A stretch of 64,000 nucleotides of DNA from the NCBI GenBank assembly GCA_030157545.1, contig JAOAUN010000048.1, positions 62,001-126,000 of the forward strand, in the 5' to 3' direction. Positions 18,102 through 28,175 of the stretch are shown in pieces. This DNA is from Burkholderiaceae bacterium. GTDB taxonomy: Bacteria > Pseudomonadota > Gammaproteobacteria > Burkholderiales > Burkholderiaceae_D. Within the stretch, counting starts at the first letter, position 1, and every line of letters begins with the position of its first letter. The position numbers and the translations under genes were made by a program. The notes beneath the pieces are model-generated. The model did no database searches and was not told where the DNA came from. It worked only from the letters and a program-made list of their open reading frames with translations.

Positions 18102-18713
18102 TTAGCGCGATTCCAATGTGCCGTTAATCACCCGAACTTTGTCACCGGCTTTCCAGCCCGGCAGCGTCTCAAACGGCAAGCTGCGTGTAGTGCCATCTTC
18201 CATCATCACATCGATCTCATAAGTCGTGCTCTTGCGGGTGCGTTTTTCTACTTCGTTGCCAGCGTAACCACCGGCTGCAGCACCGGCAACCGTGGCCAGC
18301 GTTTTACCCGTGCCGCCACCGACCTGATTGCCCAGCACACCACCGAGCACGGCTCCGGCAACCACGCCAACACCACTTGGTTTCGCCGCCTGCTCGATAG
18401 TGCGTACCGCAGTCACTTTGCCGCATGATTCGCAAACCGGTGTTGCCGCGGCCACTTGCGATGGCTTATCTGCGGTACGACTGACCGGTGCCGGAGCCGC
18501 TGCGGTCGCGTGCCTGGTCGAGCGAACTGGTGCCGGTTTTTTTTCGGGAAGGGCGGGGGCCACGGCAACCGGCTCGGCCGCCGGTTTCGTCGTGCTGTCG
18601 GAGGAAGGGAAGAGCCTGGTAATTGCCGCGACGCCGACCAGACTCACCACGATCACACTGGCGGCAGCTGTTGCCATCAGCGGATGAATTTTTCCTGCGT
18701 TCCTGATTCCCAT
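18102..18713 (-). CDS. Glycine-zipper 2TM outer-envelope protein
   Basis: About 203 residues. An N-terminal membrane anchor (residues about 14-34) is followed by a long Ala/Pro/Lys linker, a CESCGK pair of cysteines, and a glycine-zipper 2TM domain (GVVAGAVLGGVLGNQVGGG near residue 125) of the kind found in 17-kDa surface antigen and SlyB-like proteins. The C-terminal part is a small beta domain with EDGTTRSLPFE. Two adjacent ATGs are possible; the one at 18713 has the better spacing to GGAG. Exact role unknown; envelope integrity is the family theme. Confidence 0.85.
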   Translation of the reverse strand: MGIRNAGKIHPLMATAAASVIVVSLVGVAAITRLFPSSDSTTKPAAEPVAVAPALPEKKPAPVRSTRHATAAAPAPVSRTADKPSQVAAATPVCESCGKVTAVRTIEQAAKPSGVGVVAGAVLGGVLGNQVGGGTGKTLATVAGAAAGGYAGNEVEKRTRKSTTYEIDVMMEDGTTRSLPFETLPGWKAGDKVRVINGTLESR

Positions 18714-18842
18714 CATTTTTCTCCTTCAAGTTAGTCAGATGATCTTTTTGACCTGCGGAAACGCGCTTTGTTTCCAGTCATTAGCAAAATAGTCGCTGAT
18801 TCAGAACAGAACGGATAGGGAGTTTGATTAATTTATAGATAA

Positions 18843-20021
18843 CTACTGACCTGGATCAAGACGTGCGGTTATTCTCGGCTCTGTCCATCCTTCGCCTTGC
18901 ATAAGATCGAAAATCAATTCACGTGATTGCGCGAAGAATGCGTAGCTAAACTGTGCGAGGCAGCCTGCCTGCACCACGCTCATTCCCTTTTCACGCAAAT
19001 AAAAATACACAGCATTGCGACAGCAGCTGAGAAACAGGCGCACGCTAGTTTTTTGCATGACGATGTTCGCGTCCGGGCAGCTGATTCCCGTCGATGGGCG
19101 CACCAAGCCGGCATCGCTATCGCGCACCTGTATGCCCTTCTGCTGCAGTGTATAGACGGCTGCTGCGTTGGCCGCGCCTCGCAATGCATTCGACAAGGCG
19201 CCGACCATCAAGGGAGCCCACAAGTCCATGAACTCATGCGAGTCATGGCCCGGTTGCAGCAGGCCGCTCACATAGCCGTTCAGAATGACCGTCGCGGAGG
19301 CATAGGGCAGCAAGCCAATGAGCGAGGCCATGACTTTGCCATTGAAAGTCAGCGCGCCGCGATTGGCCGAAGGGCCCAGACGTTCGAATGAGGACTTGCA
19401 TAATTCCACGATGCCGGACTCCAGCATCACGCCCAGGCTTCTATGGACCAGCGTAGTTTCAGCTGCCATCCAGTGCGGATGGATTAAGGTGATCGTAACG
19501 AGGCTGGTGGCCGTTGTCATGCAAAATACCGCGCTCTTCGCGGTATCGCTTATCTCTGCTTCATCAGCTTGAGCGTGCAGACAAAATTTCAGCAGGGATA
19601 CCGCTGTCGTCGCTGCCGCGCCAATGGCCAGGGCAATGACAGGTTGCGCAGATCCTAATGCAAGGATGCTGGCACCTGCTGCGGCTGCGGTCACGGTGCA
19701 CAGAGCGACCGCGGTTTTTTGTGCCAGCGTGTTCGTGCCGATCTGGTTTTTGCTGATTAAAAATGCCTGCGTGCCGGCCGCCAGCGCGCCTGCGCTGCCG
19801 GTGAGCAGGGATGCCGACAGCGGGCTCCAGCTTGAATGGGAGATGGCTGTAAAAATGCCCAGGCCGGCAGTACGACCCAGACATTGCCCTAGAAAATCCC
19901 TGGCGCTGTGGCTGGCAGCCGTTGTCAGCACAGGCGGCAAGGTACATTTTGCCGCTGCTGTCGTTTCCGCCGGTTTGCTGTGTTCATACAGCAGGCCCAT
20001 CTCTCTGAATGCCGGAATCAT
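18843..20021 (-). CDS. Hydrophobic orphan protein, type III effector candidate
   Basis: 392 residues, no homologue recognised. A polar N-terminus without signal peptide precedes a series of Ala/Gly/Thr-rich hydrophobic segments between about residues 50 and 300 (for example ILALGSAQPVIALAIGAAA and VFCMTTATSLVTITLI). A short polar C-terminus with RELIFDLMQGEGW ends the protein. It is translationally coupled (ATGA overlap) to an upstream gene that looks like a class I type III secretion chaperone. That pairing is the main reason to suspect an exported effector or membrane-inserting toxin. An ordinary inner membrane protein remains possible. Confidence 0.7.
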   Translation of the reverse strand: MIPAFREMGLLYEHSKPAETTAAAKCTLPPVLTTAASHSARDFLGQCLGRTAGLGIFTAISHSSWSPLSASLLTGSAGALAAGTQAFLISKNQIGTNTLAQKTAVALCTVTAAAAGASILALGSAQPVIALAIGAAATTAVSLLKFCLHAQADEAEISDTAKSAVFCMTTATSLVTITLIHPHWMAAETTLVHRSLGVMLESGIVELCKSSFERLGPSANRGALTFNGKVMASLIGLLPYASATVILNGYVSGLLQPGHDSHEFMDLWAPLMVGALSNALRGAANAAAVYTLQQKGIQVRDSDAGLVRPSTGISCPDANIVMQKTSVRLFLSCCRNAVYFYLREKGMSVVQAGCLAQFSYAFFAQSRELIFDLMQGEGWTEPRITARLDPGQ

Positions 20022-20455
20022 GAGTAAACCTCAGCCATGCCGAGAACCGTTGCGGGTTCATCATCCAGAAAATGATGCAGCTGCCATGCATGCGCATGGC
20101 TGGCCGCATGAAGCAAACTCGCGAGTAGTCCTTCGGCAGTGGGTGCCTGCAGTTGATAAGTAAAGATGACTGTGCCCGTTGCCGGATCAATGCTCAATTT
20201 TTCGAAGCGTTCCTGCGGCATCAGCAGATTAAGTTCAAGCAGCCGTCTATATATTGGCGCTGCGCGTTCTGCCGGAGGCTCGCCCCATTGCACGAATATG
20301 CGCAGACTAGATGCGTCGTTCAGGGATGGCATCAGCGTGAAGGCCACATCGTCACAGCACAATCTGCCATGCTCGATGATCTGGCCCAGCAAGCCAGAAA
20401 TGCGATTGCGTTCACAAAAATCATGCAGCAAGTTCTTCTGCGCTTCACTCCACAT
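20018..20455 (-). CDS. CesT-like type III secretion chaperone
   Basis: 145-residue acidic protein whose pattern matches class I (CesT/SycE) chaperones. It has an N-terminal helix, strands with LRIFVQW, the helix IYRRLLELNLLMP, then strands FEKLSIDPATGTVIFTYQL and a C-terminal helix. These chaperones bind the N-terminal region of one effector and are usually encoded next to it; the next gene overlaps by four bases. The start at 20455 is set by GGAGGG six bases upstream; the ATG at 20467 lies on top of that site. No secretion apparatus gene is in the window. The family call is by pattern only. Confidence 0.6.
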   Translation of the reverse strand: MWSEAQKNLLHDFCERNRISGLLGQIIEHGRLCCDDVAFTLMPSLNDASSLRIFVQWGEPPAERAAPIYRRLLELNLLMPQERFEKLSIDPATGTVIFTYQLQAPTAEGLLASLLHAASHAHAWQLHHFLDDEPATVLGMAEVYS

Positions 20456-20550
20456 CTGTCCCTCCATGTTGGAAAAATCATGGCATGGGTAACGCGTTGG
20501 AAAAGCAAATTCCTGTAAATGGCCGGAATTTTTTATGACAAATTCATGAC

Positions 20551-20584
20551 AAAAAAAAGCCCCGTGCTTGATGCGCGGGGCTTT
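20551..20584 (-). terminator. lysS terminator
   Basis: GCCCCG / CGGGGC stem (20559-20564 with 20576-20581) followed on the minus strand by eight T. Lies 27 bases past the lysS stop. Confidence 0.85.
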
Positions 20585-20610
20585 GATGACAGAAAGATGA
20601 CAGGCGAGTA

Positions 20611-22140
20611 TCAGTCTTCGCGTCGCAGATGCGGAAATAAAATCACATCGCGAATGTTTGGCGAATCCGTAATCAGCATCATCAGACGGTCGATGCCAAT
20701 GCCGCAGCCTCCGGTCGGTGGCATGCCATATTCGAGTGCACGGATAAAGTCAGCGTCGTAATACATCGCTTCGTCATCGCCAGCCTGCTTTGCCGCGACT
20801 TGCGCATGAAAACGTGCGGCCTGATCTTCAGCATCGTTCAACTCGGAAAAGCCGTTGGCGATTTCGCGACCCGTAATGAATAATTCAAAACGTTCGGTAA
20901 TCTCGGGCGCGCTATCGGACGCACGTGCCAGTGGCGAGACTTCAACCGGATAGTCGATGATGTAAGTCGGTTCCCACAGTTGCGATTCGGCCGTTTCTTC
21001 AAACAACGCGAGTTGCAACGCTCCGAGGCCCGAATGCGCATGCGGCTTGACGCCGAATTTTTTCAGCTCATTCTGAATGAACATCATGTCGTTCAACTGC
21101 CCGGCCGTGTAATGCGGTGCGAATTTGTTGATGGCCTGCACAATCGTCATGCGATGGAAGGGTTTCGATAAGTCCAGCTCGCGACCCTGGTAGCTGAGTT
21201 GCGCGGTGCCATGCGCATCCACAGCAGCCTGGCGAATGACGGCTTCGGTGAAATCCATCAGCCATTTGTAATCGACATAGGCCGCATAGAATTCCATCAT
21301 CGTGAATTCCGGATTGTGACGCGGCGACACGCCTTCATTGCGGAAGTTACGGTTGACTTCAAAGACACGCTCAAAGCCACCCACCACCAGCCGCTTCAGG
21401 TACAGCTCCGGTGCGATGCGCAAAAACATTTCCATGTCGAGCGCATTGTGATGCGTGATGAAAGGCTTGGCCGCTGCGCCCCCCGGAATCACGTGCAGCA
21501 TCGGCGTTTCGACTTCCATGAAACCATGGCTGTCCATGAAGCGGCGGATTGACGACATCGCCGCTGTGCGCGCCTTGAAAGTGCGGCGCGTGTCTTCGTT
21601 CATGATCAGGTCAACATAGCGCTGGCGATACTTGGTTTCCTGATCAGCCAGACCATGGAATTTATCCGGCAACGGACGCAAGGACTTCGTCAACAAGCGC
21701 AGGGTGCTGACCTTGATTGATAGTTCGCCAGTCTTGGTCTTGAACAGCGTGCCTACTGCGCCAAGGATGTCGCCGCTGTCATGGTGCTTGAAGGCTTCAT
21801 GCGAGGCTTCGCCGGTCAGCTCATTGGTGATGTAGAGCTGGATGCGACCATCGGCACGCGCACCGGACGCATCCTGTATGGTTGCAAACGAGGCTTTGCC
21901 CATTACGCGCTTTAACATCATGCGGCCGGCAACGGTTACGGTAACAGGTTCTGCTTCGAGGACTTCGCGCTCGACATTGCCGTATTGCTCATGCAGGTCG
22001 GCGGCCTTGTGCGTTGGCTTGAAATCATTCGGAAAGGCGACACCTTGCGTACGGATTGCGGCCAACTTGGCGCGCCGCTCGGCAATGATCGAGTTCTCGT
22101 CTTTTTCTTCCTGTACCGCTTCGAATTTGTCAGTCATCAT
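20611..22140 (-). CDS. lysS: Lysyl-tRNA synthetase, class II
   Basis: Charges tRNA-Lys. 509 residues. N-terminal OB-fold anticodon-binding domain ([18 protein letters not shown] near residue 68), then the class II core: motif 2 around [14 protein letters not shown] and motif 3 with [12 protein letters not shown] near the C-terminus. It follows prfB by 20 bases in the same direction, the frequent prfB-lysS pairing of proteobacteria. Confidence 0.98.
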   Translation of the reverse strand: MMTDKFEAVQEEKDENSIIAERRAKLAAIRTQGVAFPNDFKPTHKAADLHEQYGNVEREVLEAEPVTVTVAGRMMLKRVMGKASFATIQDASGARADGRIQLYITNELTGEASHEAFKHHDSGDILGAVGTLFKTKTGELSIKVSTLRLLTKSLRPLPDKFHGLADQETKYRQRYVDLIMNEDTRRTFKARTAAMSSIRRFMDSHGFMEVETPMLHVIPGGAAAKPFITHHNALDMEMFLRIAPELYLKRLVVGGFERVFEVNRNFRNEGVSPRHNPEFTMMEFYAAYVDYKWLMDFTEAVIRQAAVDAHGTAQLSYQGRELDLSKPFHRMTIVQAINKFAPHYTAGQLNDMMFIQNELKKFGVKPHAHSGLGALQLALFEETAESQLWEPTYIIDYPVEVSPLARASDSAPEITERFELFITGREIANGFSELNDAEDQAARFHAQVAAKQAGDDEAMYYDADFIRALEYGMPPTGGCGIGIDRLMMLITDSPNIRDVILFPHLRRED

Positions 22141-22160
22141 AATTTTTCTGTACGTTTTGA

Positions 22161-23265
22161 TTAAACGCCTTGTTTGAGCGAAGCCGCGATGAAATCGTCG
22201 AGGTCGCCGTCGAGCACGGCCTTGGTGTTGCCGACTTCATGGTTGGTGCGCAGGTCTTTGATGCGCGATTGGTCCAGCACATACGAGCGGATCTGGTGGC
22301 CCCAGCCGACGTCGGTTTTCGAGTCTTCCAGCTTTTGCTGGTCGCTCATGCGCTTGCGCATCTCGTGTTCATACAGGCGCGACTTCAGCATTTCCCATGC
22401 CTCGGCGCGGTTGCGGTGCTGGCTGCGGTCGTTCTGGCATTGCACGACAATGCCGCTCGGGCCGTGAGTCAGGCGCACTGCGGAGTCGGTTTTGTTGATG
22501 TGCTGACCGCCGGCGCCGGAAGCGCGATAGGTATCGACCCGCACATCAGCCGGATTGATGTCGATCTCGATCGATTCATCGACTTCCGGATAGACAAACA
22601 AGCTGCAAAACGAAGTATGGCGGCCATTGGCCGAGTCAAACGGTGACTTGCGCACCAGGCGGTGCACGCCGGTCTCGGTGCGCAGGAAGCCGTAAGCGTA
22701 ATCGCCTTCGACTTTCAGGCTGGCGGTTTTGATGCCGGCGATCTCGCCGTCCGACTGCTCCAGTATCTCGACCTTGAAGCCCTTGCGTTCGCAATAGCGC
22801 AGATACTGACGCAAGATCATCGAAGCCCAGTCCTGCGCTTCGGTGCCACCGGCGCCGGCCTGAATGTCAATGAAGCAGTTGTTCTTGTCGAGTGGGTTGG
22901 AGAACATACGACGAAACTCCATCGTCTCCACGCGCTGCTGCAGTTCATGCGTATCGGCCTCTACAGCGACCAAAGTGTCTTCATCGCCTTCTTCGCGCGC
23001 CATCGCGAACAGATCGCTGGCATCGCGCAGACCGGCTTCAATGCTGGTCAGCGATTCAACAATGGCTTCGAGGGATTTTTTTTCCTTGCCCAGATCCTGG
23101 GCACGCTTGGGCTCGTCCCAGACTTTGGGATCTTCGAGCTCGGCGTTGACTTGTTCCAGTTTCTCTGACTTCAGATCGAAGTCAAAGATACCTCCGCAGA
23201 TCAATTTCACGTGCCGTCAGGTCGGCGATCAGGGCGGAGAGGGTGTTGAGGCGTTCGGCTTCCAT
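22161..23265 (-). CDS. prfB: Peptide chain release factor 2, with programmed +1 frameshift
   Basis: RF2 recognises UGA and UAA. The gene starts at 23265 ([16 protein letters not shown]), reads 27 codons to an in-frame TGA at 23184-23182, and continues in the +1 frame to 22161. The slip site is the classic CTT TGA C (23187-23181), with the internal Shine-Dalgarno-like GGAGG (23195-23191) just before it. The main frame contains the GGQ peptidyl-hydrolysis motif in [16 protein letters not shown]. Low RF2 leads to frameshifting and more RF2. Total about 367 residues, normal for the family. Confidence 0.97.
23181..23195 (-). promoter_or_regulatory. prfB autoregulatory frameshift site
   Basis: Minus-strand GGAGG TAT CTTTGAC: an internal Shine-Dalgarno-like element, then the slippery CTT and the UGA C stop context that RF2 itself reads. 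Confidence 0.95.
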
Positions 23266-23415
23266 GGGGCTTTGCTGGTCTTTGTAAAACCCGACATTAT
23301 ACTCCGGCCAGCACTGGTCCCACTTTGAAGCTGCTAGGCCATTTGTAGCAAATTGCTATTCAATTTCGGCGGGAAATTGATTGGCCAGAAAAAATACAGC
23401 AGGACGTTATAGCAT

Positions 23416-25110
23416 TCAGGCCTGCTCGGCGTATTCAACCAGCAATTGCACCTTGCTGACGCCGTTGTATTCGTTGATGTCCAGCCGGTAGGCTACCCGT
23501 GCCTGTTCCGGCAAACTGTCGGCATGATTGAACCAGATGGCGTCGAACTGCCGGCCGTCTTTTTCCAGTTGCAGTTTTAAGTGGCGCTCTTTCAAAATGC
23601 GCTGGTTGCGCACCCTGAATACATCACAAAACAGCGGCGGCGCAAAACCCTGGCCCCAAACCTGACTGTCCATCAGCGCAATGAAGTCGAGGCTGCAGTA
23701 GGCGGCTTCGAGTTCCCCGTCAGTTTCCAGCACCTGTTCGAGTTGTGCCGGCGTTAGCCATTCCTTGCCGACCTGTTCAAAGGCCGCTACAAAGGCGTCG
23801 AACCCGGTTTCTTTCAAAGACAGACCCGCAGCCATGGCGTGACCGCCGAATTTGTCGATTAAATCGGGGTGGCGTTTGGATACCAGGTCGAGGGCGTCGC
23901 GCAAATGGAAACCCGGTATCGAGCGGCCCGAGCCTTTGATCATGCCGTCACCCGCAGGAGCGAAGGTAATGGTGGGGCGATAAAACTTTTCTTTCAGGCG
24001 TGACGCCACAATACCGATCACACCCTGATGCCAGTCGGGATTAAATAGCGCCAGTGTGGCGCTGTCACGCGGATCAATACTGTCGAGCGAGGCCAGTGCC
24101 GCGTCCTGCATGCCGGCTTCGATGACGCGGCGTTCGCGGTTGATAGCGTCGAGTTGTTCGGCAATGGCTTGCGCCCGCAGCGGGTCGTCCGTCAGCAGGC
24201 ATTCAATGCCGAGTGACATATCTGCCAGCCGGCCAGCCGCGTTCAGGCGCGGGCCAACTGCAAAACCGAGGTCGAAGGGGGACACGCTGCGCGCATCGCG
24301 CGCGGCCACCCGCAACAGCGCAGCAATGCCGGCGTGTGCGCGTCCGGCACGTATGCGCTTCAAGCCTTGCGCAACCAGAATGCGGTTGTTGGCATCGAGC
24401 TTGACCACATCGGCCACGGTGCCGAGTGCGACCAGATCGAGCAGGGCATCGAGCCGTGGCTGGGTCGCAGCATCGAAATGTTCGCGCAGGCGCAGCTCGG
24501 CGCGCAGTGCCAGCAGGGTATAGAACATCACGCCTACGCCGGCCAGATTTTTGCTCGGGAAGGTGCAGCCGGGCTGGTTCGGGTTGACGATCACGGCGGC
24601 GTCGGGCAAGGCATCACCCGGCAAGTGATGGTCAGTGACGAGCACTTCAATGCCGCGTTCATTGGCGGCAGCTACACCGGCGATGCTGGCAATGCCGTTA
24701 TCGACGGTGACGATGATGTCGGGCGATTTTTCGCGTGCTGTCAGTTCGACAATTTCCGGCGTTAATCCATAACCGTATTCAAAGCGGTTCGGCACGATGT
24801 AATCCACCTGCGCGCCCAGCGCACGCAGGCCGCGCAAGGCGACTGCGCAGGCGGTGGCGCCGTCGCAGTCATAGTCGGCGACGATGACGATTTTTTGCTC
24901 CGCTTCGATAGCGTCGGCCAGAAACATCGCTGCATCATCAATGTGCAGCAATTCTTTCGGCGCAATCAGCGCATCCAGTTCAGTTGATAAATCACGTGCA
25001 TTGGTCAGGCCGCGCGCTGTCACCAGTCGTGCCATGACCGGATGCAGGCCTTGTTGCGCGAGGAGTTCGGATTGGCGAATGGAATACGGACGAACAGCAA
25101 GTCGGGTCAT
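23416..25110 (-). CDS. recJ: Single-strand DNA exonuclease RecJ
   Basis: 5'-3' exonuclease of the DHH superfamily used in recombination and mismatch repair. 564 residues, typical. Metal-binding motifs visible: VADYDCDGATA near residue 77, TVDNG near 135 and VTDHHLPG near 158, then the DHHA1 region with GSGRSIPGFHL, and a C-terminal OB-like domain. Start overlaps the stop of the upstream RpfE-like gene. Confidence 0.97.
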   Translation of the reverse strand: MTRLAVRPYSIRQSELLAQQGLHPVMARLVTARGLTNARDLSTELDALIAPKELLHIDDAAMFLADAIEAEQKIVIVADYDCDGATACAVALRGLRALGAQVDYIVPNRFEYGYGLTPEIVELTAREKSPDIIVTVDNGIASIAGVAAANERGIEVLVTDHHLPGDALPDAAVIVNPNQPGCTFPSKNLAGVGVMFYTLLALRAELRLREHFDAATQPRLDALLDLVALGTVADVVKLDANNRILVAQGLKRIRAGRAHAGIAALLRVAARDARSVSPFDLGFAVGPRLNAAGRLADMSLGIECLLTDDPLRAQAIAEQLDAINRERRVIEAGMQDAALASLDSIDPRDSATLALFNPDWHQGVIGIVASRLKEKFYRPTITFAPAGDGMIKGSGRSIPGFHLRDALDLVSKRHPDLIDKFGGHAMAAGLSLKETGFDAFVAAFEQVGKEWLTPAQLEQVLETDGELEAAYCSLDFIALMDSQVWGQGFAPPLFCDVFRVRNQRILKERHLKLQLEKDGRQFDAIWFNHADSLPEQARVAYRLDINEYNGVSKVQLLVEYAEQA

Positions 25111-26084
25111 GAAGCGAGGCGGGCCAGAGAAGGTTTAATCCAGAATTTTCGCATGGAAGCGCGGCTCGCATGCCATGTTTGCAGCCGGCTGCTGTCGGTC
25201 AGTACCAGCGTGATGCTCTGCATTTGAGATTCTTTCAAAGCCGACAAGAGCGGTGCGAAGCAGCTTTGTTCCAGTTGCGAAAATTCATGCAGCCAGCTTG
25301 ACCAGTCACCTGCCAAAGCAGGAGCGATCAGGCTGTCGAGCAGGGTTTTCGGGCTTGCCAACTCCAGTATTTTCTGCGGCTGGTTCAAGGCTTGCCGCGC
25401 TAGTAGCGCTAAATCAGCGGTGGATTTTTCGTCATGCGATCCGCCCCACAGCCAGGCGCTGTTGATGCGGCGTGCGCCACGTATTTCGCGGGCTTCATTG
25501 ATAGTGTGCGTATGCCAGAGCATCTGCAATTCATTGAGCAGCTTGCGCCATGCGCGCTCGCCTTCGCCTGTTTCACCTTTGGGCAACCAGATGTCAATAT
25601 TGTGTCCGCAGGCAGCGTCCGGCGTAGAAGTGCGCAAACCCTGCCAGAGATCGGCACGCAAGAACCAGTTGCCGGCGTCGCCGTAGCGCATGTCGAAGCC
25701 ACTTTCGTTAATGAATGGCAGCGAGAGCTCAAACAGTGCACGTGATTCGGCGTCGCTCAAATCCAGTTGCCGACGATCTGTCAGCACCAGATGGTCGCGC
25801 GCTATATGCAGGCTGGCCGGTTGCAGCAGGAACCAGTGACCTTCTTCGGCTATACCCATCGCTTGCATGGCTGCTTTGGCTAAGGGTGGGCTGTTGTCGG
25901 CCACGCCTGACAGCCATTGTTCATGTGGCAGGGCGGGGGCGAAGTTGTCGGTTTGCTGATTTCGGCCTTGTTTGGCACGGGAGAGTAGCTGCGCCAGCGC
26001 GGGAAGCCCCAGCTCGCGCAGCAAATCCCTGGCGTGTTCGGCCGGGGGCAGGGCGAAAGGAACAATGATTTCCAGATTTGTCAT
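25107..26084 (-). CDS. RpfE-like / phosphoglycerate-mutase-like protein
   Basis: About 325-residue protein of a family in beta- and gammaproteobacteria that databases label RpfE-like or phosphoglycerate-mutase-like. The central block HNIDIWLPKGETGEG near residue 167 and the segment LLNELQMLWHTHTINEAREI are its hallmarks. Start set at 26084 (MTNLEIIVPF). It sits directly upstream of recJ with a four-base overlap, an arrangement common in Burkholderiales. The biochemical role is not established and no mutase active-site motif is visible. Confidence 0.75.
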   Translation of the reverse strand: MTNLEIIVPFALPPAEHARDLLRELGLPALAQLLSRAKQGRNQQTDNFAPALPHEQWLSGVADNSPPLAKAAMQAMGIAEEGHWFLLQPASLHIARDHLVLTDRRQLDLSDAESRALFELSLPFINESGFDMRYGDAGNWFLRADLWQGLRTSTPDAACGHNIDIWLPKGETGEGERAWRKLLNELQMLWHTHTINEAREIRGARRINSAWLWGGSHDEKSTADLALLARQALNQPQKILELASPKTLLDSLIAPALAGDWSSWLHEFSQLEQSCFAPLLSALKESQMQSITLVLTDSSRLQTWHASRASMRKFWIKPSLARLAS

Positions 26085-26196
26085 GCGCGGATTGTATGGC
26101 AAACTGCCGGATTGTTTAGGTATTAACAGAATTTGTACTTAAAGGCGAAAGACGCTGGAGCCCAGCGTCCCCCACAAAACCCACCAGGAGCCATGC

Positions 26197-27462
26197 TTGG
26201 GCTTGTTCAAAAACCCGCCGTTCGAATGGATGATAGGTCTGCGTTATACGCGGGCCGGTCGCCGCAGTGCGCGCAATAGTTTCATTTCTTTTATATCCAT
26301 GATCTCGATGGCCGGCATTGCCCTGGGCGTAGCGGCGCTGATTGTGGTGCTGTCGGTTATGAACGGTTTCCAGAAAGAAGTGCGCGACCGCATGCTGTCG
26401 GTGCTCTCGCATATCGAAGTCTTCGATGCGTCTGGCAGTATGCCGGACTGGCGTGCCACCGCAGCCGAGGCTTTCAAGAACAAGAATGTGCGTGGCGCAG
26501 CACCCTATGTGGAAGCGCAGGCCATGGTCACGCGTGACGATACGGTGCGCGGCATTATGGTGCGCGGCATTTTGCCGGAGGAAGAACTGAAGGTGTCCAG
26601 CGTTGCTGCCCAGGTCAGGCGCGGCAGCCTGTCTGATCTGCGGCCCGGTGAATTCAATATTGTGCTCGGCGGCGAGCTCGCGCGCGCGCTGCATCTGCGG
26701 GTTGGCGACAAGCTGACCATGATTGCGCCGCAAGGACAAGTGACGCCGGCCGGGGTGTTGCCGCGATTGAAGCAATTCAATGTGGTTGGCATGTTTGAGG
26801 CTGGCCATTATGAATATGATTCGTCGCTGGCTTTCATTCATCTGCAAGACGGTGAAAAAATGTTTCGTCAGGAAGGCCCGAGCGGCTTGCGCCTGAAAAT
26901 CGCCGACATGCAGCAGGCGCCTGAAGTGACGGCCGAATTGTCCCGCACCATGACGGGCAATCTGTATCTGCGCGACTGGTCGCAGCAAAACCGCAACTGG
27001 TTTGCCGCGGTGCAGACCGAGAAGCGGATGATGTTCATCATTCTGACCCTGATCATTGCCGTCGCTGCCTTCAACCTGGTTTCCACCCTGGTGATGACGG
27101 TTACTGACAAGCAGGCCGACATTGCGATTCTGCGCACGCTGGGCGCATCACCGATGTCGATTATGAAAATTTTCATGGTGCAGGGTGCTTTGGTCGGGCT
27201 AATCGGCACCGCCATCGGCGTTGGCTCCGGCGTACTGATTTCGCTGAATATCGATGTGATCGTACCTTTCATCGAATCACTGTTTGGTGTGCAGTTCCTG
27301 CCGCGCGATATTTATCTGATCAGTGCGCTGCCGTCGGACTTGCGCTGGCCCGATGTCTGGCGCATAGGCGGGCTGGCGGTGGTGCTGGCATTCCTGGCGA
27401 CGCTTTATCCAAGCTGGTGGGCAGCACGTGTACGACCGGCTGATGCGTTGCGCTATGAATAA
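26197..27462 (+). CDS. lolC: Lipoprotein-releasing ABC transporter permease
   Basis: Inner membrane subunit of the Lol system that extracts lipoproteins for transport to the outer membrane. 421 residues. N-terminal block [15 protein letters not shown], first membrane helix about residues 30-55, a large periplasmic domain, then three membrane helices and the DALRYE terminus. The TTG start at 26197 follows CCAGGAG; the nearby ATG at 26193 is out of frame. LolC versus LolE cannot be separated, and only one permease gene is present, so a LolCE/LolF-type homodimer is possible. Confidence 0.92.
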   Translation: MGLFKNPPFEWMIGLRYTRAGRRSARNSFISFISMISMAGIALGVAALIVVLSVMNGFQKEVRDRMLSVLSHIEVFDASGSMPDWRATAAEAFKNKNVRGAAPYVEAQAMVTRDDTVRGIMVRGILPEEELKVSSVAAQVRRGSLSDLRPGEFNIVLGGELARALHLRVGDKLTMIAPQGQVTPAGVLPRLKQFNVVGMFEAGHYEYDSSLAFIHLQDGEKMFRQEGPSGLRLKIADMQQAPEVTAELSRTMTGNLYLRDWSQQNRNWFAAVQTEKRMMFIILTLIIAVAAFNLVSTLVMTVTDKQADIAILRTLGASPMSIMKIFMVQGALVGLIGTAIGVGSGVLISLNIDVIVPFIESLFGVQFLPRDIYLISALPSDLRWPDVWRIGGLAVVLAFLATLYPSWWAARVRPADALRYE

Positions 27463-27481
27463 AAATACGAAGGAAGTCCCC

Positions 27482-28168
27482 ATGACGACCACCGTGCTGT
27501 CGTGCGAACAGCTGGGCAAGAGCTTTGCGCAAGGGCGCCACAAGCTGACTGTGCTGGACAATATTAATCTGGCAGTCGCACGCGGCGAACGACTCGCGAT
27601 AGTCGGAGTGTCCGGCTCCGGCAAGTCAACGCTGCTACATCTGCTGGGCGGGCTGGACTTGCCCAGCACCGGCAGGGTCACGCTGCAGGGACAAGACCTC
27701 GCTGCGCTGACTGATTCGGCAAGGGGTGACTTGCGCAATCAGGCGCTAGGCTTCGTCTATCAGTTTCACCACTTGTTGCCGGAATTCTCCGCACTCGACA
27801 ATGTCGCGATGCCCTTGCTCATTCGCCGCATGTCACGCGCGGCAGCGCGCGAGGCTGCGGCGACCTTGCTGGGCCGTGTAGGTCTTGCTGCTCGCTTGTC
27901 GCATGTGCCGGGCGAGTTGTCTGGCGGCGAGCGGCAACGGGTCGCATTGGCGCGCGCGCTGGTGACGAACCCTGCCTGCGTGCTGGCGGATGAGCCGACT
28001 GGCAATCTGGACCGGCATACTGCGCATCAGGTGTTTGATTTGATGCTGGAGCTGTCGCAGACGCTGGGCACGGCATTCGTGATCGTCACGCATGACATGG
28101 AACTGGCGCAGCGTTGCGACCGCATTTTGCATTTGTCTGAAAACGGTTTGCAAGCAGCCGAAAGATAA
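27482..28168 (+). CDS. lolD: Lipoprotein-releasing ABC transporter ATPase
   Basis: Cytoplasmic ATPase of the Lol complex. 228 residues. Walker [20 protein letters not shown]-loop [15 protein letters not shown], signature [15 protein letters not shown], Walker [13 protein letters not shown] and H-loop VTHD are all present. Start 27482 has AAGGAAG in good spacing; an in-frame ATG at 27455 would overlap the lolC end. Confidence 0.95.
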   Translation: MTTTVLSCEQLGKSFAQGRHKLTVLDNINLAVARGERLAIVGVSGSGKSTLLHLLGGLDLPSTGRVTLQGQDLAALTDSARGDLRNQALGFVYQFHHLLPEFSALDNVAMPLLIRRMSRAAAREAAATLLGRVGLAARLSHVPGELSGGERQRVALARALVTNPACVLADEPTGNLDRHTAHQVFDLMLELSQTLGTAFVIVTHDMELAQRCDRILHLSENGLQAAER

Positions 28169-28175
28169 ACAAGCA

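Noticed and set aside
26116..26988. 290-residue open frame antisense to lolC
   Set aside because: Covers the confident lolC gene and shows no recognisable domain.
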